Shown: positions 7,789-15,498, numbered from the stretch's first letter. The stretch: 44,526 nt of DNA from Streptomyces triticagri (GCF_003429565.1 NZ_QUAK01000120.1:161238-205763), one strand, 5' to 3'. Program-made: numbers and translations. Notes: generated by a model from the letters alone, not told the origin.

Positions 7789-7821
7789 CCCCGTACGCGT
7801 GCTCCACGCGCGCGTGCGGGG
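7789..7821 (+). other. Intercistronic hairpin containing an ACGCGCGCGT copy
   Basis: CCCCGTACGCG (7789-7799) pairs with CGCGTGCGGGG (7811-7821) over 11 positions, one a G-T wobble, around an 11-base loop. The right arm overlaps a dispersed-family palindrome, CACGCGCGCGTG at 7805-7816. It ends 45 bases before gluC and may set the ratio of gluAB to gluCD expression. Confidence 0.5.
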
Positions 7822-7866
7822 CGCGGCAACCCCTGCCCGTCCACTGCCGCCCACGAGGACATCCCC

Positions 7867-8514
7867 GTGAATGTATTGCTCGACCATCTCCCGGAGTTCC
7901 GCGAGGGGTTCATAGGCACCGTCCTGCTGACCCTGTCCAGCGGCCTCCTTGCGATGGTGCTCGGCGTGATCGTCGCCGGTTTCCGGGTCTCGCCCGTACC
8001 GCCGCTGCGGTTCCTCGGAGCCGCCTGGGTGACGCTCTTCCGCAACACGCCCCTGACCCTGCTGTTCCTGATCGCCTGGTTCGTCGTACCGGTGATCTTC
8101 TGGCCCGGACTCAGTCCATGGACCAAGGCGATCCTCGCGCTCGGGTTCTACACCTCGGCGTTCGTCTGCGAGGCCGTCCGTTCCGGCATCAGCACGGTGC
8201 CGCTCGGGCAGGCGGAGGCCGCCCGTTCGATCGGCATGACCTTCATCCAGACGCTGCGGCTGATCGTGCTGCCGCAGGCGACACGGACCGTGATCGCCCC
8301 GCTGAGCTCGATCTTCATCGCCCTCACCAAGAACTCCGCCATCGCCGGCGCGTTCAGTGTGGCCGAGCTCTTCGGCGTCCAGAAGCTCCTGAGTGACAAG
8401 GGCTTCGCGATCGTCCCGATCTTCCTGTTCGTGGCCATCGCGTACCTGATCATCACCTTCACCATCAGCGGTCTCTTCCGGCTGCTCGAGCGGCGCATGG
8501 GGGTCGCACGATGA
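7867..8514 (+). CDS. gluC: Glutamate ABC transporter permease GluC
   Basis: Inner-membrane permease of 215 residues in the His/Glu/Gln/Arg three-TM permease family. The GTG start at 7867 gives MNVLLDHLPEFREGFIGTV, then hydrophobic segments near 17-41, 50-79, 88-110 and 185-206. The EAA-type coupling loop is AARSIGMTFIQTLRLIVLPQA (about 118-138), which contacts the ATPase. The gene is 161 bases after gluB and overlaps gluD by four bases (ATGA), which implies translational coupling and a GluC-GluD heterodimer. Confidence 0.93.
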   Translation: MNVLLDHLPEFREGFIGTVLLTLSSGLLAMVLGVIVAGFRVSPVPPLRFLGAAWVTLFRNTPLTLLFLIAWFVVPVIFWPGLSPWTKAILALGFYTSAFVCEAVRSGISTVPLGQAEAARSIGMTFIQTLRLIVLPQATRTVIAPLSSIFIALTKNSAIAGAFSVAELFGVQKLLSDKGFAIVPIFLFVAIAYLIITFTISGLFRLLERRMGVAR

Positions 8515-9446
8515 GTTCGAGCGTCCTGTACGACGCACCGGGTCCCAAGGCCCGGGTGCGCAACATCATCTACACGGTCCTGGGTTCGGCCCTGGTCCTC
8601 GGCCTCGTCGTCTTCTCGGTGTACCGGCTGAACGAGAAGGGCGTCCTCGAGCCCGAGGTCTGGAACATCTTCAACAACGCCGGTGTCCGGGCCAATATCC
8701 GCGACGGCGTCCTCAGCACCCTGAAGGTGTTCGCCCTCGCCGGTGTCCTGTCGCTGGTGCTCGGTCTGCTGCTCGCGGTCGCGCGGCTCTCGGACCACAA
8801 GTGGATCAGCTGGGTCGCCACGGGCTTCATCGAGCTGTTCCGTGCCGTCCCGCTGCTGATCACTATCTACGCCCTGTGGGTGCTCTTCCTGAGCTACAAG
8901 GACGACCTCGGCGTGATCGGCGAGAACGCCTCGTTCTGGGCGCTGGTCATCGGCCTGACGGTGTACAACGCCTGTGTCCAGGCGGAGGTCCTGCGCGCCG
9001 GCGTCAACGCGGTGCCACGCGGGCAGGTCGAGGCCGCGTACGCACTGGGCCTGCGCAAGACCCAGGTCATGACGATGCTGCTGCTGCCGCAGGCCGTCCG
9101 GTCGATGCTGCCGACGATCATCAGCCAGCTGGTGGTCACCCTCAAGGACACCTCGCTCGGTTACATCGTCACGTACGCGGAACTCCTCTTCGCGGCACGC
9201 ACGATGGCGAACAACATCATCGTCAACGGCGAGAACCCGATCACCGCCGTGGTCATCGTCGTCGCGGCCATCTACATCGCGATGTGTCTGCTGCTGTCCT
9301 CGCTGGCCACCTGGATCGAGAAGCGCGGCCGCCGCGCCAAGACCGGGATCACGGTGGCGCACGCGGGCGGGACGGGCGGTGCGCCCGAGGACGTGCCGGG
9401 CGATGTCGGCATGCCGATGGACGGGCCGCCCGACGTCTCGAAGTGA
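8511..9446 (+). CDS. gluD: Glutamate ABC transporter permease GluD
   Basis: Second permease, 311 residues. It has a first membrane helix at about 20-41 and an HEQRo permease core whose EAA loop reads AAYALGLRKTQVMTMLLLPQA. The hydrophilic C-terminal tail of about 40 residues (RAKTGITVAHAGG through PPDVSK) is low-complexity and longer than in GluC. The start overlaps the gluC stop, so it is the last gene of the operon. A strong hairpin follows at 9473-9507. Confidence 0.93.
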   Translation: MSSSVLYDAPGPKARVRNIIYTVLGSALVLGLVVFSVYRLNEKGVLEPEVWNIFNNAGVRANIRDGVLSTLKVFALAGVLSLVLGLLLAVARLSDHKWISWVATGFIELFRAVPLLITIYALWVLFLSYKDDLGVIGENASFWALVIGLTVYNACVQAEVLRAGVNAVPRGQVEAAYALGLRKTQVMTMLLLPQAVRSMLPTIISQLVVTLKDTSLGYIVTYAELLFAARTMANNIIVNGENPITAVVIVVAAIYIAMCLLLSSLATWIEKRGRRAKTGITVAHAGGTGGAPEDVPGDVGMPMDGPPDVSK

Positions 9447-9472
9447 GCGGTCACCACTGACGGTTGAGCATG

Positions 9473-9507
9473 CGGTGGGCGGGTCTCGAAATGAGGCCCG
9501 CCCACCG
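9473..9507 (+). terminator. gluABCD operon terminator
   Basis: CGGTGGGCGGG pairs perfectly with CCCGCCCACCG, and the inner bases CTC/GAG extend the stem (with one G-T wobble) to 15 bp around a GAAAT loop. It begins 27 bases after the gluD stop. This is the strongest terminator-like hairpin in the window. Confidence 0.85.
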
Positions 9508-9596
9508 TCCGTCGGGCGAGGGCGCCTCCCTCGCCCCGCGCGTACCGTTCCGTCACCGTTGCTCCCGCGTCCGTGTCAAGGCCGACCATCGGTCAC

Positions 9597-9626
9597 TTGA
9601 CGCAAGCAGCGGCAGTGGGTTGCATA
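9597..9626 (+). promoter_or_regulatory. Candidate sigma70-type promoter for the monooxygenase
   Basis: TTGACG at 9597-9602 matches a -35 element; TGCATA at 9621-9626 is a weak -10 after an 18-base spacer. Transcription would start near 9633, about 77 bases before the chosen GTG start. Confidence 0.4.
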
Positions 9627-9709
9627 CGTTCTGTGATCGCGCTCCCCGCTCCATGCGTCCCCTCAAGTACGAGTCCCAGGGCACCTCTCGCAGCGGGGAG
9701 CAGCACGCC

Positions 9710-11290
9710 GTGGATCCGGTGATCGTCGTCGGGGCGGGGCCCGTCGGGCTCACGCTCGCGCTCGCTCTGGCCCGTCAGGGCGTGCCGTCGGTGGTGCTCG
9801 ACGAGGGGCCGGGCAAGGACGAGCAGCGGCCCGCGCGCACCGCCGTGCTGCGCGACGACACGGCCGCTCTCGTGGAGCGGCTCTGCTCCGTCCCGCTCGC
9901 CGGCGCGCAGCTGGCCGGCTGGCGTTCGTACCGGCGCAAGCAGCAGGTGCGGGCGGTGGCCTTCGGCGCGGACGAACCGGCGCCGGTGCATCTCGTCCAG
10001 CATGTGCTGACGGGCGCGCTGCGCGAGGCCGTCGCCGCGGAGCGGCTCATCAAGGTGGCGGTGAACAGCCGCCTCGACTCCGTGGAGCAGGACGCGACCG
10101 GACTGACGGCGCACACCCGGGGGCCCGACGGCACCTGGTGGCGCGGCAGTTACCTGGTGGGGTGCGACGGGCCTCGCTCCACGGTGCGCAAGCTCCTGGA
10201 GATCCGCTTCCCCGGGCGTACCGCGGTGGAGCGGCATGCCGTGGCCGCACTGCGGGCCGAACTGCCGCCGGCCGGTGAGGCGTTGCTGTACCGCCTGCCT
10301 CCCTGGCGCGGCGCCGGACCGGAGATCGCCGTACGCCCCTTGCCGGAGGGCGCCTGGCGGATCGACTGGCTGCTGCCGTCACGCAGCGAACTGGTCACCC
10401 CGGACGCCCTGGTGACCCGTGTCAGGGACACCCTCGCCGCGCTGTGCGGCGGCAGCACTCCCCCGTACGAACTGCTCGACACCGGCGTGCACACCGTGCA
10501 CCACCGACTGGCCCGGCGATGGCGGTCGGGCCGGTGCTTCCTCGCCGGGGACGCGGCGCATCTGCTCGGAGCGCTCGGCACCCAGGGCCTCGACGAGGGG
10601 CTCCGCGACGCCGACAACCTGGCCTGGAAACTGGCGCACTGCTGGCACCACGGCGAGTCACGGGCGCTGCTCAGCAGCTACCAAGCCGAGCGGCGCACCT
10701 GTGTCGCCGCTCGGCTGCGCGCCGCTGACCAGGCACTTCCGATACTGCGCGGAGGCGGAGGACTGCGCTCCTACGTGCCCGGCGGCGCCCGCGGACACGA
10801 CGGGCTGCTGGCGGACGGGCATCTGGGGCGCGGCCCGCTCGGTGCCGTGCCGTCCTATGCGAGTTCGCCGCTCGCGCCCGGGACCACTCCGGCCGAGACA
10901 ATCGTCGGGACGGCGCCCGGAGCGCCCGTCGCCGATGTGCCGGTCACCGCTCCGGACGGGGCCACGGTCTCGCTGCGGGACCGGCTCGGCCGGGGTCGGC
11001 TGCTGGTCGTCCTGGTCGCGCCGGGGACCGGTGTCTGGGAGCGGCGGCACTGGCTGACGGCAGGGGTGATGCCCCGGCTCGCGGCGGCGGTCGCCGCGCT
11101 GCCGATGACCGCCGAGCTGCTGGTCGCGGAGGAGTATCCGGGTGCCGCGGCGCACACCGTCCTTCTGGTACGGCCCGACGGCCATCTGGTCAGCGCACTC
11201 GCGGGGGTCAGGCCCGAGGAGCTCCACGCGGCCGCGGAAGCCGTACGGGGCGGGGCGCCGGCGGAGGCAGGCGTACGGGCCGGGCGGTGA
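9710..11290 (+). CDS. FAD-dependent aromatic-ring-hydroxylase-type monooxygenase
   Basis: Flavin monooxygenase of 526 residues related to PheA/UbiH/RdmE hydroxylases. The N-terminal FAD-binding GxGxxG is VIVVGAGPVGLTLALALA (about 4-21). The NAD(P)H/FAD DG motif is YLVGCDGPRSTVRK, and the GD motif is FLAGDAAHLLGALGTQGLDEGLRDADNLAWKL (quoted only in part as a motif). The last 120 residues look like the thioredoxin-fold C-terminal domain of phenol hydroxylases. In the GD motif the usual PP(F/G)GG after AH is LLGALGTQG. GTG 9710 is chosen because GGGGAG sits 9 bases upstream; ATG 9653 in the same frame is an alternative. The substrate is unknown. It lies between the glu operon and the cysteine dioxygenase operon with no obvious tie to either. 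Confidence 0.88.
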   Translation: MDPVIVVGAGPVGLTLALALARQGVPSVVLDEGPGKDEQRPARTAVLRDDTAALVERLCSVPLAGAQLAGWRSYRRKQQVRAVAFGADEPAPVHLVQHVLTGALREAVAAERLIKVAVNSRLDSVEQDATGLTAHTRGPDGTWWRGSYLVGCDGPRSTVRKLLEIRFPGRTAVERHAVAALRAELPPAGEALLYRLPPWRGAGPEIAVRPLPEGAWRIDWLLPSRSELVTPDALVTRVRDTLAALCGGSTPPYELLDTGVHTVHHRLARRWRSGRCFLAGDAAHLLGALGTQGLDEGLRDADNLAWKLAHCWHHGESRALLSSYQAERRTCVAARLRAADQALPILRGGGGLRSYVPGGARGHDGLLADGHLGRGPLGAVPSYASSPLAPGTTPAETIVGTAPGAPVADVPVTAPDGATVSLRDRLGRGRLLVVLVAPGTGVWERRHWLTAGVMPRLAAAVAALPMTAELLVAEEYPGAAAHTVLLVRPDGHLVSALAGVRPEELHAAAEAVRGGAPAEAGVRAGR

Positions 11291-11336
11291 GGCGGCGCCG
11301 TCGTCTTGCGCAGAGTGACCGGAGTACGGACAACGT

Positions 11337-11365
11337 TTGACCATGAACGGCCGTCGTGCTGTACT
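11337..11365 (+). promoter_or_regulatory. Promoter of the leader peptide-cysteine dioxygenase transcript
   Basis: TTGACC at 11337-11342, a 17-base spacer and TGTACT at 11360-11365 make a reasonable housekeeping promoter. A start seven bases after the -10 falls on the A of the leader ATG at 11372, so the message would be leaderless. Confidence 0.5.
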
Positions 11366-11371
11366 CCCGCC

Positions 11372-11458
11372 ATGACTGACACCAGCCGACGCCTGTGGCG
11401 GCGAGTCCATATGGACCTCGTCCGCTACGCGGGCTGCGTGTGTCGCCCGTCCTGCTGA
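11372..11458 (+). CDS. Cys-rich regulatory leader peptide upstream of cysteine dioxygenase
   Basis: A 28-codon ORF too short for routine calling. Its C-terminal half reads HMDLVRYAGCVCRPSC and is followed at once by TGA. The R-x-H-x-D-L-x-R...C pattern is that of actinobacterial sulfur-gene leader peptides, and clustered Cys codons at the end (positions 22, 24 and 28) are expected if ribosome speed reports Cys-tRNA supply. The promoter spacing suggests translation from the first base of the mRNA. Short complementary words flank the Cys codons (CGGGC 11430-11434, GCCCG 11445-11449). The dioxygenase starts 78 bases later. The ORF is convincing; the attenuation mechanism is inferred. Confidence 0.75.
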   Translation: MTDTSRRLWRRVHMDLVRYAGCVCRPSC

Positions 11459-11536
11459 ATTCGCCTCCCCATCCTCTCCGTGCGCCGCGCTCTGCCGCGT
11501 CTGCGCGCACCACCCAGCGATTCCAGGACGGCATCC

Positions 11537-12241
11537 ATGTCTCTGTCCCGTACATCCGTCGTGTCCACTCCCGTGGTCGAGCTCGCCGCCTCGGCCTCAC
11601 CCGCCGAAGCTGATACCACGTCAACCAGCAAGCCCACCGCACTCGTTGCCCCGCTCCCGACCGAGGATGCCGCGTCCGAGGGCTCCTCCTCCGTGGCGGT
11701 CGCGCCCGACGCGAATGTGCCGGGGACCGGCGACGAGCGGCCGTCGACGCCCCCGACGCAGGCCGAGCTCCTGGACTTCGTGCGGCGTGCCGCTGCCGAC
11801 ACCGAGCTCGTCGCCTCACTGCCGCTCGATCCGGAGGGCCGCACCTGGGCCCGGCTCGAGGGGCCGGGCGGAAGCGAGGCCTGGCTCATCGGCTGGCCGC
11901 CCGGCACCGGCACGGGCTGGCACGATCACGCGGACTCGGTCGGCGCCTTCCTCACCGCCGCCGGCGAACTCACCGAGAACGCGCTGGCCGTACGCCTCCC
12001 CACGGACGGCTGGAAGACTCTGGAGCTGTCCGAGGGCGTCGACCGGCACCGGAAGCTGTCCGCCGGACGCGGACGGGCCTTCGGCAGCCACCATGTGCAC
12101 GAGGTGCTCAACGAATCGGCCACCGAGCACGCGGTCTCCGTGCACGCGTACTACCCGCCGCTGCCCCTGATGCGCCGCTTCAGCCGCAGCGGAGCCGTGC
12201 TCCGGCTCGAGCAGGTCGAGCGGCCGGAGGACTGGCAGTGA
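11537..12241 (+). CDS. Cysteine dioxygenase (cupin)
   Basis: Non-haem Fe(II) enzyme oxidising L-cysteine to cysteine sulfinate. The 234-residue product has a cupin core from about residue 75. Metal ligands are H129 and H131 in GWHDHADS and a later histidine in GSHHVHEV (185-188); the C-terminal HAYYPPLPLMRRF is typical of the bacterial type. Residues 1-75 are a Ser/Thr/Ala/Pro-rich extension not needed for the fold. ATG 11537 (MSLSRTSVV) follows AGGACGG and is favoured, although a later start would give a more typical length. The gene overlaps the rhodanese gene (GTGA at 12238-12241) and lies behind a Cys-rich leader ORF, consistent with control by cysteine. Confidence 0.88.
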   Translation: MSLSRTSVVSTPVVELAASASPAEADTTSTSKPTALVAPLPTEDAASEGSSSVAVAPDANVPGTGDERPSTPPTQAELLDFVRRAAADTELVASLPLDPEGRTWARLEGPGGSEAWLIGWPPGTGTGWHDHADSVGAFLTAAGELTENALAVRLPTDGWKTLELSEGVDRHRKLSAGRGRAFGSHHVHEVLNESATEHAVSVHAYYPPLPLMRRFSRSGAVLRLEQVERPEDWQ

Positions 12242-12636
12242 GCGAGCCGGTGTCCATCGACGATCACCTGGAACGGGTCCGTCGCGGCCTCGACCGGATC
12301 GGCCCCGCCGAGGCCCAACAGGCCGTCGGTGAGGGCGCCTTGCTCGTCGACATCCGGTACGCGGAGCTGCGGGAGCGCGACGGGCTGATCCCCGGCGCGC
12401 TCGTCGTCGAACGCAACGAGCTGGAGTGGCGACTCGACCCACAGGGCAGCCATCGCCTGCCGGAAGCGACGGGCCACGACGTGCAGATCGTGGTGGTCTG
12501 CAACGAGGGGTACGCATCCAGCCTCGCGGCCGCCTCGCTCAAGTCCCTTGGTCTGCACCGTGCGACGGACCTGATCGGGGGGTTCCAGGCCTGGCGCGCG
12601 CTCGGCCTGCCCGTACAGGCACCCAGCGACGGCTGA
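12238..12636 (+). CDS. Rhodanese-domain sulfurtransferase
   Basis: Single-domain rhodanese-like protein of 132 residues. The active-site cysteine is in VVVCNEGYASSLAA (about C86), followed by DLIGGFQAW, the usual C-terminal rhodanese motif; ALLVDIRYAELRERDG is the N-terminal CDC25/rhodanese signature. It probably handles sulfane sulfur or sulfite made downstream of cysteine oxidation. The GTG start overlaps the dioxygenase stop by four bases, so the two are coupled. It converges on recX 37 bases away; that gap shows no clear hairpin. Confidence 0.88.
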   Translation: MSEPVSIDDHLERVRRGLDRIGPAEAQQAVGEGALLVDIRYAELRERDGLIPGALVVERNELEWRLDPQGSHRLPEATGHDVQIVVVCNEGYASSLAAASLKSLGLHRATDLIGGFQAWRALGLPVQAPSDG

Positions 12637-12673
12637 GGTCGCGGACCGGCCCGCCCACGCACCCCGGCGGCCG

Positions 12674-13417
12674 TCAGAACCCGTCGTGCCCGAGATCGTC
12701 CGTGTCCTCGCCCTCCTCCTCGAGCGCGCGCCGCACGACGCGCAGGGCCAGGCCCTCCGAGTACCCCTTGCGGGCAAGCATCCCGGCCAGTCGCCGCAGG
12801 CGGCGGTCTCGCTCCAGCCCTCTGGTCGACCGGAGTTTGCGCGCGACCAGCTCACGCGCGGTGTCCTCCTCGCGCTCGGCGTCGAGCTGCCCGACCGCCT
12901 CGTCGATCGTCGCGGAGTCGACGCCCTTGGTGCGCAACTCCCGCGCCAGGGCACGCCGGGCGAGCCCCCGGCCGTGGTGCCGGGACTCCACCCATGCGTC
13001 CGCGAACGCCGCGTCATTGATCAGGCCGACCTCCTCGAAGCGGGACAGCACCTCCTCCGCCACCTCTTCCGGGATGTCCCGCTTGCGCAGCGCGTCCGCG
13101 AGTTGCTTACGGGTGCGCGGCGTCCCGGTGAGCAGACGCAGACAGATCGCCCGCGCCCGCTCGGCCGGATCCGGCTCACGCTCATGCGACTTCCCCGCCC
13201 CGGCCCTCGACGGGTCGGGGAAGTCGCCGCTCTGTCCCCCGGAATGTGCCGAGCCGTCGAACTCGCCACCCCGGGCCGCCCGTGCGCCCCCGACCGCACG
13301 GCCCCCGCGGCGTCCTCGGCGTGACCGGTCTCCCCGCGCGGATGCCTCGTCCCCCGCCCCGGCCTCCGGCCGGTCGCCGGGGCCGGGCTCCTGCGGCCAG
13401 TCCGTCCTGCGCACCAC
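12674..13417 (-). CDS. recX: RecX, RecA regulatory protein
   Basis: Modulator that binds RecA filaments and limits recombinase activity. The 247-residue product has a poorly conserved Arg/Gly/Ala/Glu-rich N-terminal 75 residues, then the three-helix RecX repeats: AICLRLLTGTPRTRKQLADAL, VGLINDAAFADAWVESR and GLARRALARELRTKGVD, ending VVRRALEEEGEDTDDLGHDGF (each given only as a motif). A GTG at 13417 (or the adjacent GTG at 13414) starts 3 bases after the recA stop, so the gene is read with recA. The long N-terminal tail is typical of streptomycete RecX. Confidence 0.93.
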   Translation of the reverse strand: MVRRTDWPQEPGPGDRPEAGAGDEASARGDRSRRGRRGGRAVGGARAARGGEFDGSAHSGGQSGDFPDPSRAGAGKSHEREPDPAERARAICLRLLTGTPRTRKQLADALRKRDIPEEVAEEVLSRFEEVGLINDAAFADAWVESRHHGRGLARRALARELRTKGVDSATIDEAVGQLDAEREEDTARELVARKLRSTRGLERDRRLRRLAGMLARKGYSEGLALRVVRRALEEEGEDTDDLGHDGF

Positions 13418-13420
13418 GGA

Positions 13421-14557
13421 TCAGCTCTTGGCCGCTGCGGCCTTCGGCGACTTGCCCTTCGAGGCCGGTGCGGGCACCGCCTTGGCGTCCTTGGCCGCTG
13501 CCTCGGCCGGCGGGGCCCCCACAGCGGCATCGGCACCCGGCTCCGCCTCGGGCTCCTGCGGCTGCACACCGACACCGAGCTTTTCCTTGATCTTCTTCTC
13601 GATCTCGTTGGCCAGGTCGGGGTTGTCCTTCAGGAAATTGCGGGCGTTCTCCTTGCCCTGGCCGAGCTGGTCGCCCTCGTACGTGTACCAGGCGCCCGCC
13701 TTGCGTACGAAGCCGTGCTCCACGCCCATGTCGATCAGGCCGCCCTCGCGGCTGATGCCCTGGCCGTAGAGGATGTCGAACTCCGCCTGCTTGAAGGGGG
13801 GTGCGACCTTGTTCTTCACGACCTTGCAGCGGGTGCGGTTGCCGACCGCGTCCGTGCCGTCCTTCAGGGTCTCGATGCGGCGGATGTCGATGCGCACCGA
13901 GGCGTAGAACTTCAGCGCCCGGCCACCGGTGGTGGTCTCCGGGGAGCCGAACATCACACCGATCTTCTCGCGGAGCTGGTTGATGAAGATCGCCGTGGTC
14001 TTCGACTGATTCAGTGCGCTGGTGATCTTGCGGAGCGCCTGGCTCATCAGCCGGGCCTGGAGGCCGACGTGCGAGTCACCCATCTCGCCCTCGATCTCCG
14101 CGCGCGGCACGAGCGCCGCGACGGAGTCGATGACGATCAGGTCGAGGGCGCCGGAGCGGACCAGCATGTCCGTGATCTCGAGCGCCTGCTCGCCGTTGTC
14201 CGGCTGGGAGAGGATCAAGTTGTCGATGTCGACGCCGAGCTTCTTGGCGTACTCGGGGTCGAGTGCGTGCTCCGCGTCCACGAAGGCCACCGAGCCACCG
14301 GCCTTCTGGGCATTGGCCACCGCGTGCAGCGTCAGGGTCGTCTTGCCGGACGACTCCGGGCCGTACACCTCCACCACACGGCCGCGCGGCAGACCTCCGA
14401 CGCCGAGCGCGATGTCCAGCGCGGTGGAGCCGGTGGGGATGATCTCGATGGGCTCGTTCGGCCGCTCGCCCATGCGCATCACGGCGCCCTTGCCGAACTG
14501 CCGTTCAATCTGTGCGAGCGCGGCGTCGAGCGCCTTCTCGCGGTCCGTACCTGCCAT
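13421..14557 (-). CDS. recA: Recombinase RecA
   Basis: DNA-dependent ATPase for homologous recombination and SOS induction (LexA co-protease). It has 378 residues. Walker A is GPESSGKTT at 66-74, Walker B is LDLIVIDSVAAL, and the L1/L2 DNA loops include EGEMGDSHVGLQ and MFGSPETTTGGRALKF. The last 45 residues are the Ala/Pro/Lys-rich tail characteristic of Streptomyces RecA. ATG 14557 (MAGTDREKALD) matches the family start; the frame stays open further upstream but runs across the SOS promoter. It is transcribed with recX. Confidence 0.98.
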   Translation of the reverse strand: MAGTDREKALDAALAQIERQFGKGAVMRMGERPNEPIEIIPTGSTALDIALGVGGLPRGRVVEVYGPESSGKTTLTLHAVANAQKAGGSVAFVDAEHALDPEYAKKLGVDIDNLILSQPDNGEQALEITDMLVRSGALDLIVIDSVAALVPRAEIEGEMGDSHVGLQARLMSQALRKITSALNQSKTTAIFINQLREKIGVMFGSPETTTGGRALKFYASVRIDIRRIETLKDGTDAVGNRTRCKVVKNKVAPPFKQAEFDILYGQGISREGGLIDMGVEHGFVRKAGAWYTYEGDQLGQGKENARNFLKDNPDLANEIEKKIKEKLGVGVQPQEPEAEPGADAAVGAPPAEAAAKDAKAVPAPASKGKSPKAAAAKS

Positions 14558-14707
14558 GGGTTCCACCCGATTTGCTTGAGTCGATCGCTTCACGTCCAAG
14601 ACGCTAGCGCGTGCCACTGACAATCCGCCCCGACACCGTCTCCCGCCTGTGGACAACTCCCCGAGAGCCCCTCGAGAACCCCCGGAAACACTGGGCCGGA
14701 ACACCCA

Positions 14708-14736
14708 TATGAATGGATGTTCGATTTCACTGTCAA
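14708..14736 (-). promoter_or_regulatory. recA SOS promoter with LexA box
   Basis: Read on the minus strand, TTGACA (14736-14731) is a consensus -35. The streptomycete SOS box GAACATCCATTC lies at 14722-14711 in the spacer, and TTCATA (14713-14708) is the likely -10 region. LexA bound at the box would occlude the promoter. The box matches the one I recall for Streptomyces recA. Confidence 0.85.
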
Positions 14737-14788
14737 GCGGACCCGCGGAAGTCGCGGGCACCCATCGCGGCCCGATGCACCCGAGACC

Positions 14789-15385
14789 TCAGGCCGACCG
14801 GGCGAGCGCGGCCGCCAGCTGGGCCATGCCGTACTCGTAGGCACGGTCCACGTCGCCGCCGAGGTTGAAGGCGGCCGCCAGTTCCATGCTGATGAACCCG
14901 TGCGCCCAGGCGGTGATCGTCCGAGCCGCCTCCAGGGCGTCCGCGGACCCCGCCAGCTCACCGGCCACCTGCAGGACGGGCGCCGCCACGCGGGCGAACA
15001 GGGCGGGGTCGGGCCTGCTCTCCTCCGGAGCGTTCACGAACAGCAGGTGATACGCGGCCGGCCGGGTGTGGGCGAACGCACGGAAGGCACGCAGCAGTTC
15101 GCACAGGGTCTCGCGGGGGTCGGGCGCCGCCGGGACCGCCCGCAGCTGCTGCTCCAGGTCGAGGAGGGTCGCCTCGGTGACGAGGCGGACGAGGGAGTCG
15201 CGATTGCGTACCCGCTTGTAGAGCGAAGGGGCCCGGACGCCGACCCGGTCGGCGACCGCCTGCATGGTCAGCCTCGCCGGCCCCTGCGACTCCAGGATGT
15301 CGCGGGCCGCTCGGACGATGGCCTCGACCGAGGTGCGTTCGGGCGTCGGCATGCGCTTCCTTCCGGTCGACGGTCGACGCGACAT
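14789..15385 (-). CDS. TetR-family transcriptional regulator
   Basis: Repressor-type protein of 198 residues. The N-terminal helix-turn-helix spans about 12-60 (VEAIVRAARDILESQG, LTMQAVADRVGVRAPSLYKRV). The C-terminal ligand domain contains a WHG-like stretch (AWAHGFISMELAAAFNLGG). I use ATG 15385; the GTG one codon upstream is possible. It is divergent from the metallo-hydrolase gene, and the shared 113-base gap holds two TAGCCAT-type palindromes. Autoregulation and control of the hydrolase are likely. Confidence 0.88.
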   Translation of the reverse strand: MSRRPSTGRKRMPTPERTSVEAIVRAARDILESQGPARLTMQAVADRVGVRAPSLYKRVRNRDSLVRLVTEATLLDLEQQLRAVPAAPDPRETLCELLRAFRAFAHTRPAAYHLLFVNAPEESRPDPALFARVAAPVLQVAGELAGSADALEAARTITAWAHGFISMELAAAFNLGGDVDRAYEYGMAQLAAALARSA

Positions 15386-15398
15386 CACGCTCGTGCGG

Positions 15399-15432
15399 CG
15401 ATCAGTTTCGTTCAGCGATCAGGTTCGTTCAG
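15399..15432. repeat. 17-bp tandem direct repeat near the TetR gene start
   Basis: CGATCAGTTTCGTTCAG at 15399-15415 is followed without a gap by CGATCAGGTTCGTTCAG at 15416-15432, differing at one base. It lies in the leader of the TetR gene, next to the operator palindromes, and may be part of the regulatory region or a recent slippage duplication. Confidence 0.7.
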
Positions 15433-15442
15433 CTATGGACCT

Positions 15443-15478
15443 TAGCCATGATGGCTAGGTACCGTAGCCATCATGGCA
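15443..15478. promoter_or_regulatory. Two TetR operator-like palindromes
   Basis: TAGCCATGATGGCTA (15443-15457) is a perfect palindrome about a central base. A second copy, TAGCCATCATGGCA (15465-15478), follows 22 bases downstream, about two helical turns. Both lie between divergent TetR and hydrolase genes, the classical arrangement for a repressor that controls both. Confidence 0.75.
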
Positions 15479-15498
15479 GATCGGCGAGGAGAAGGCTC

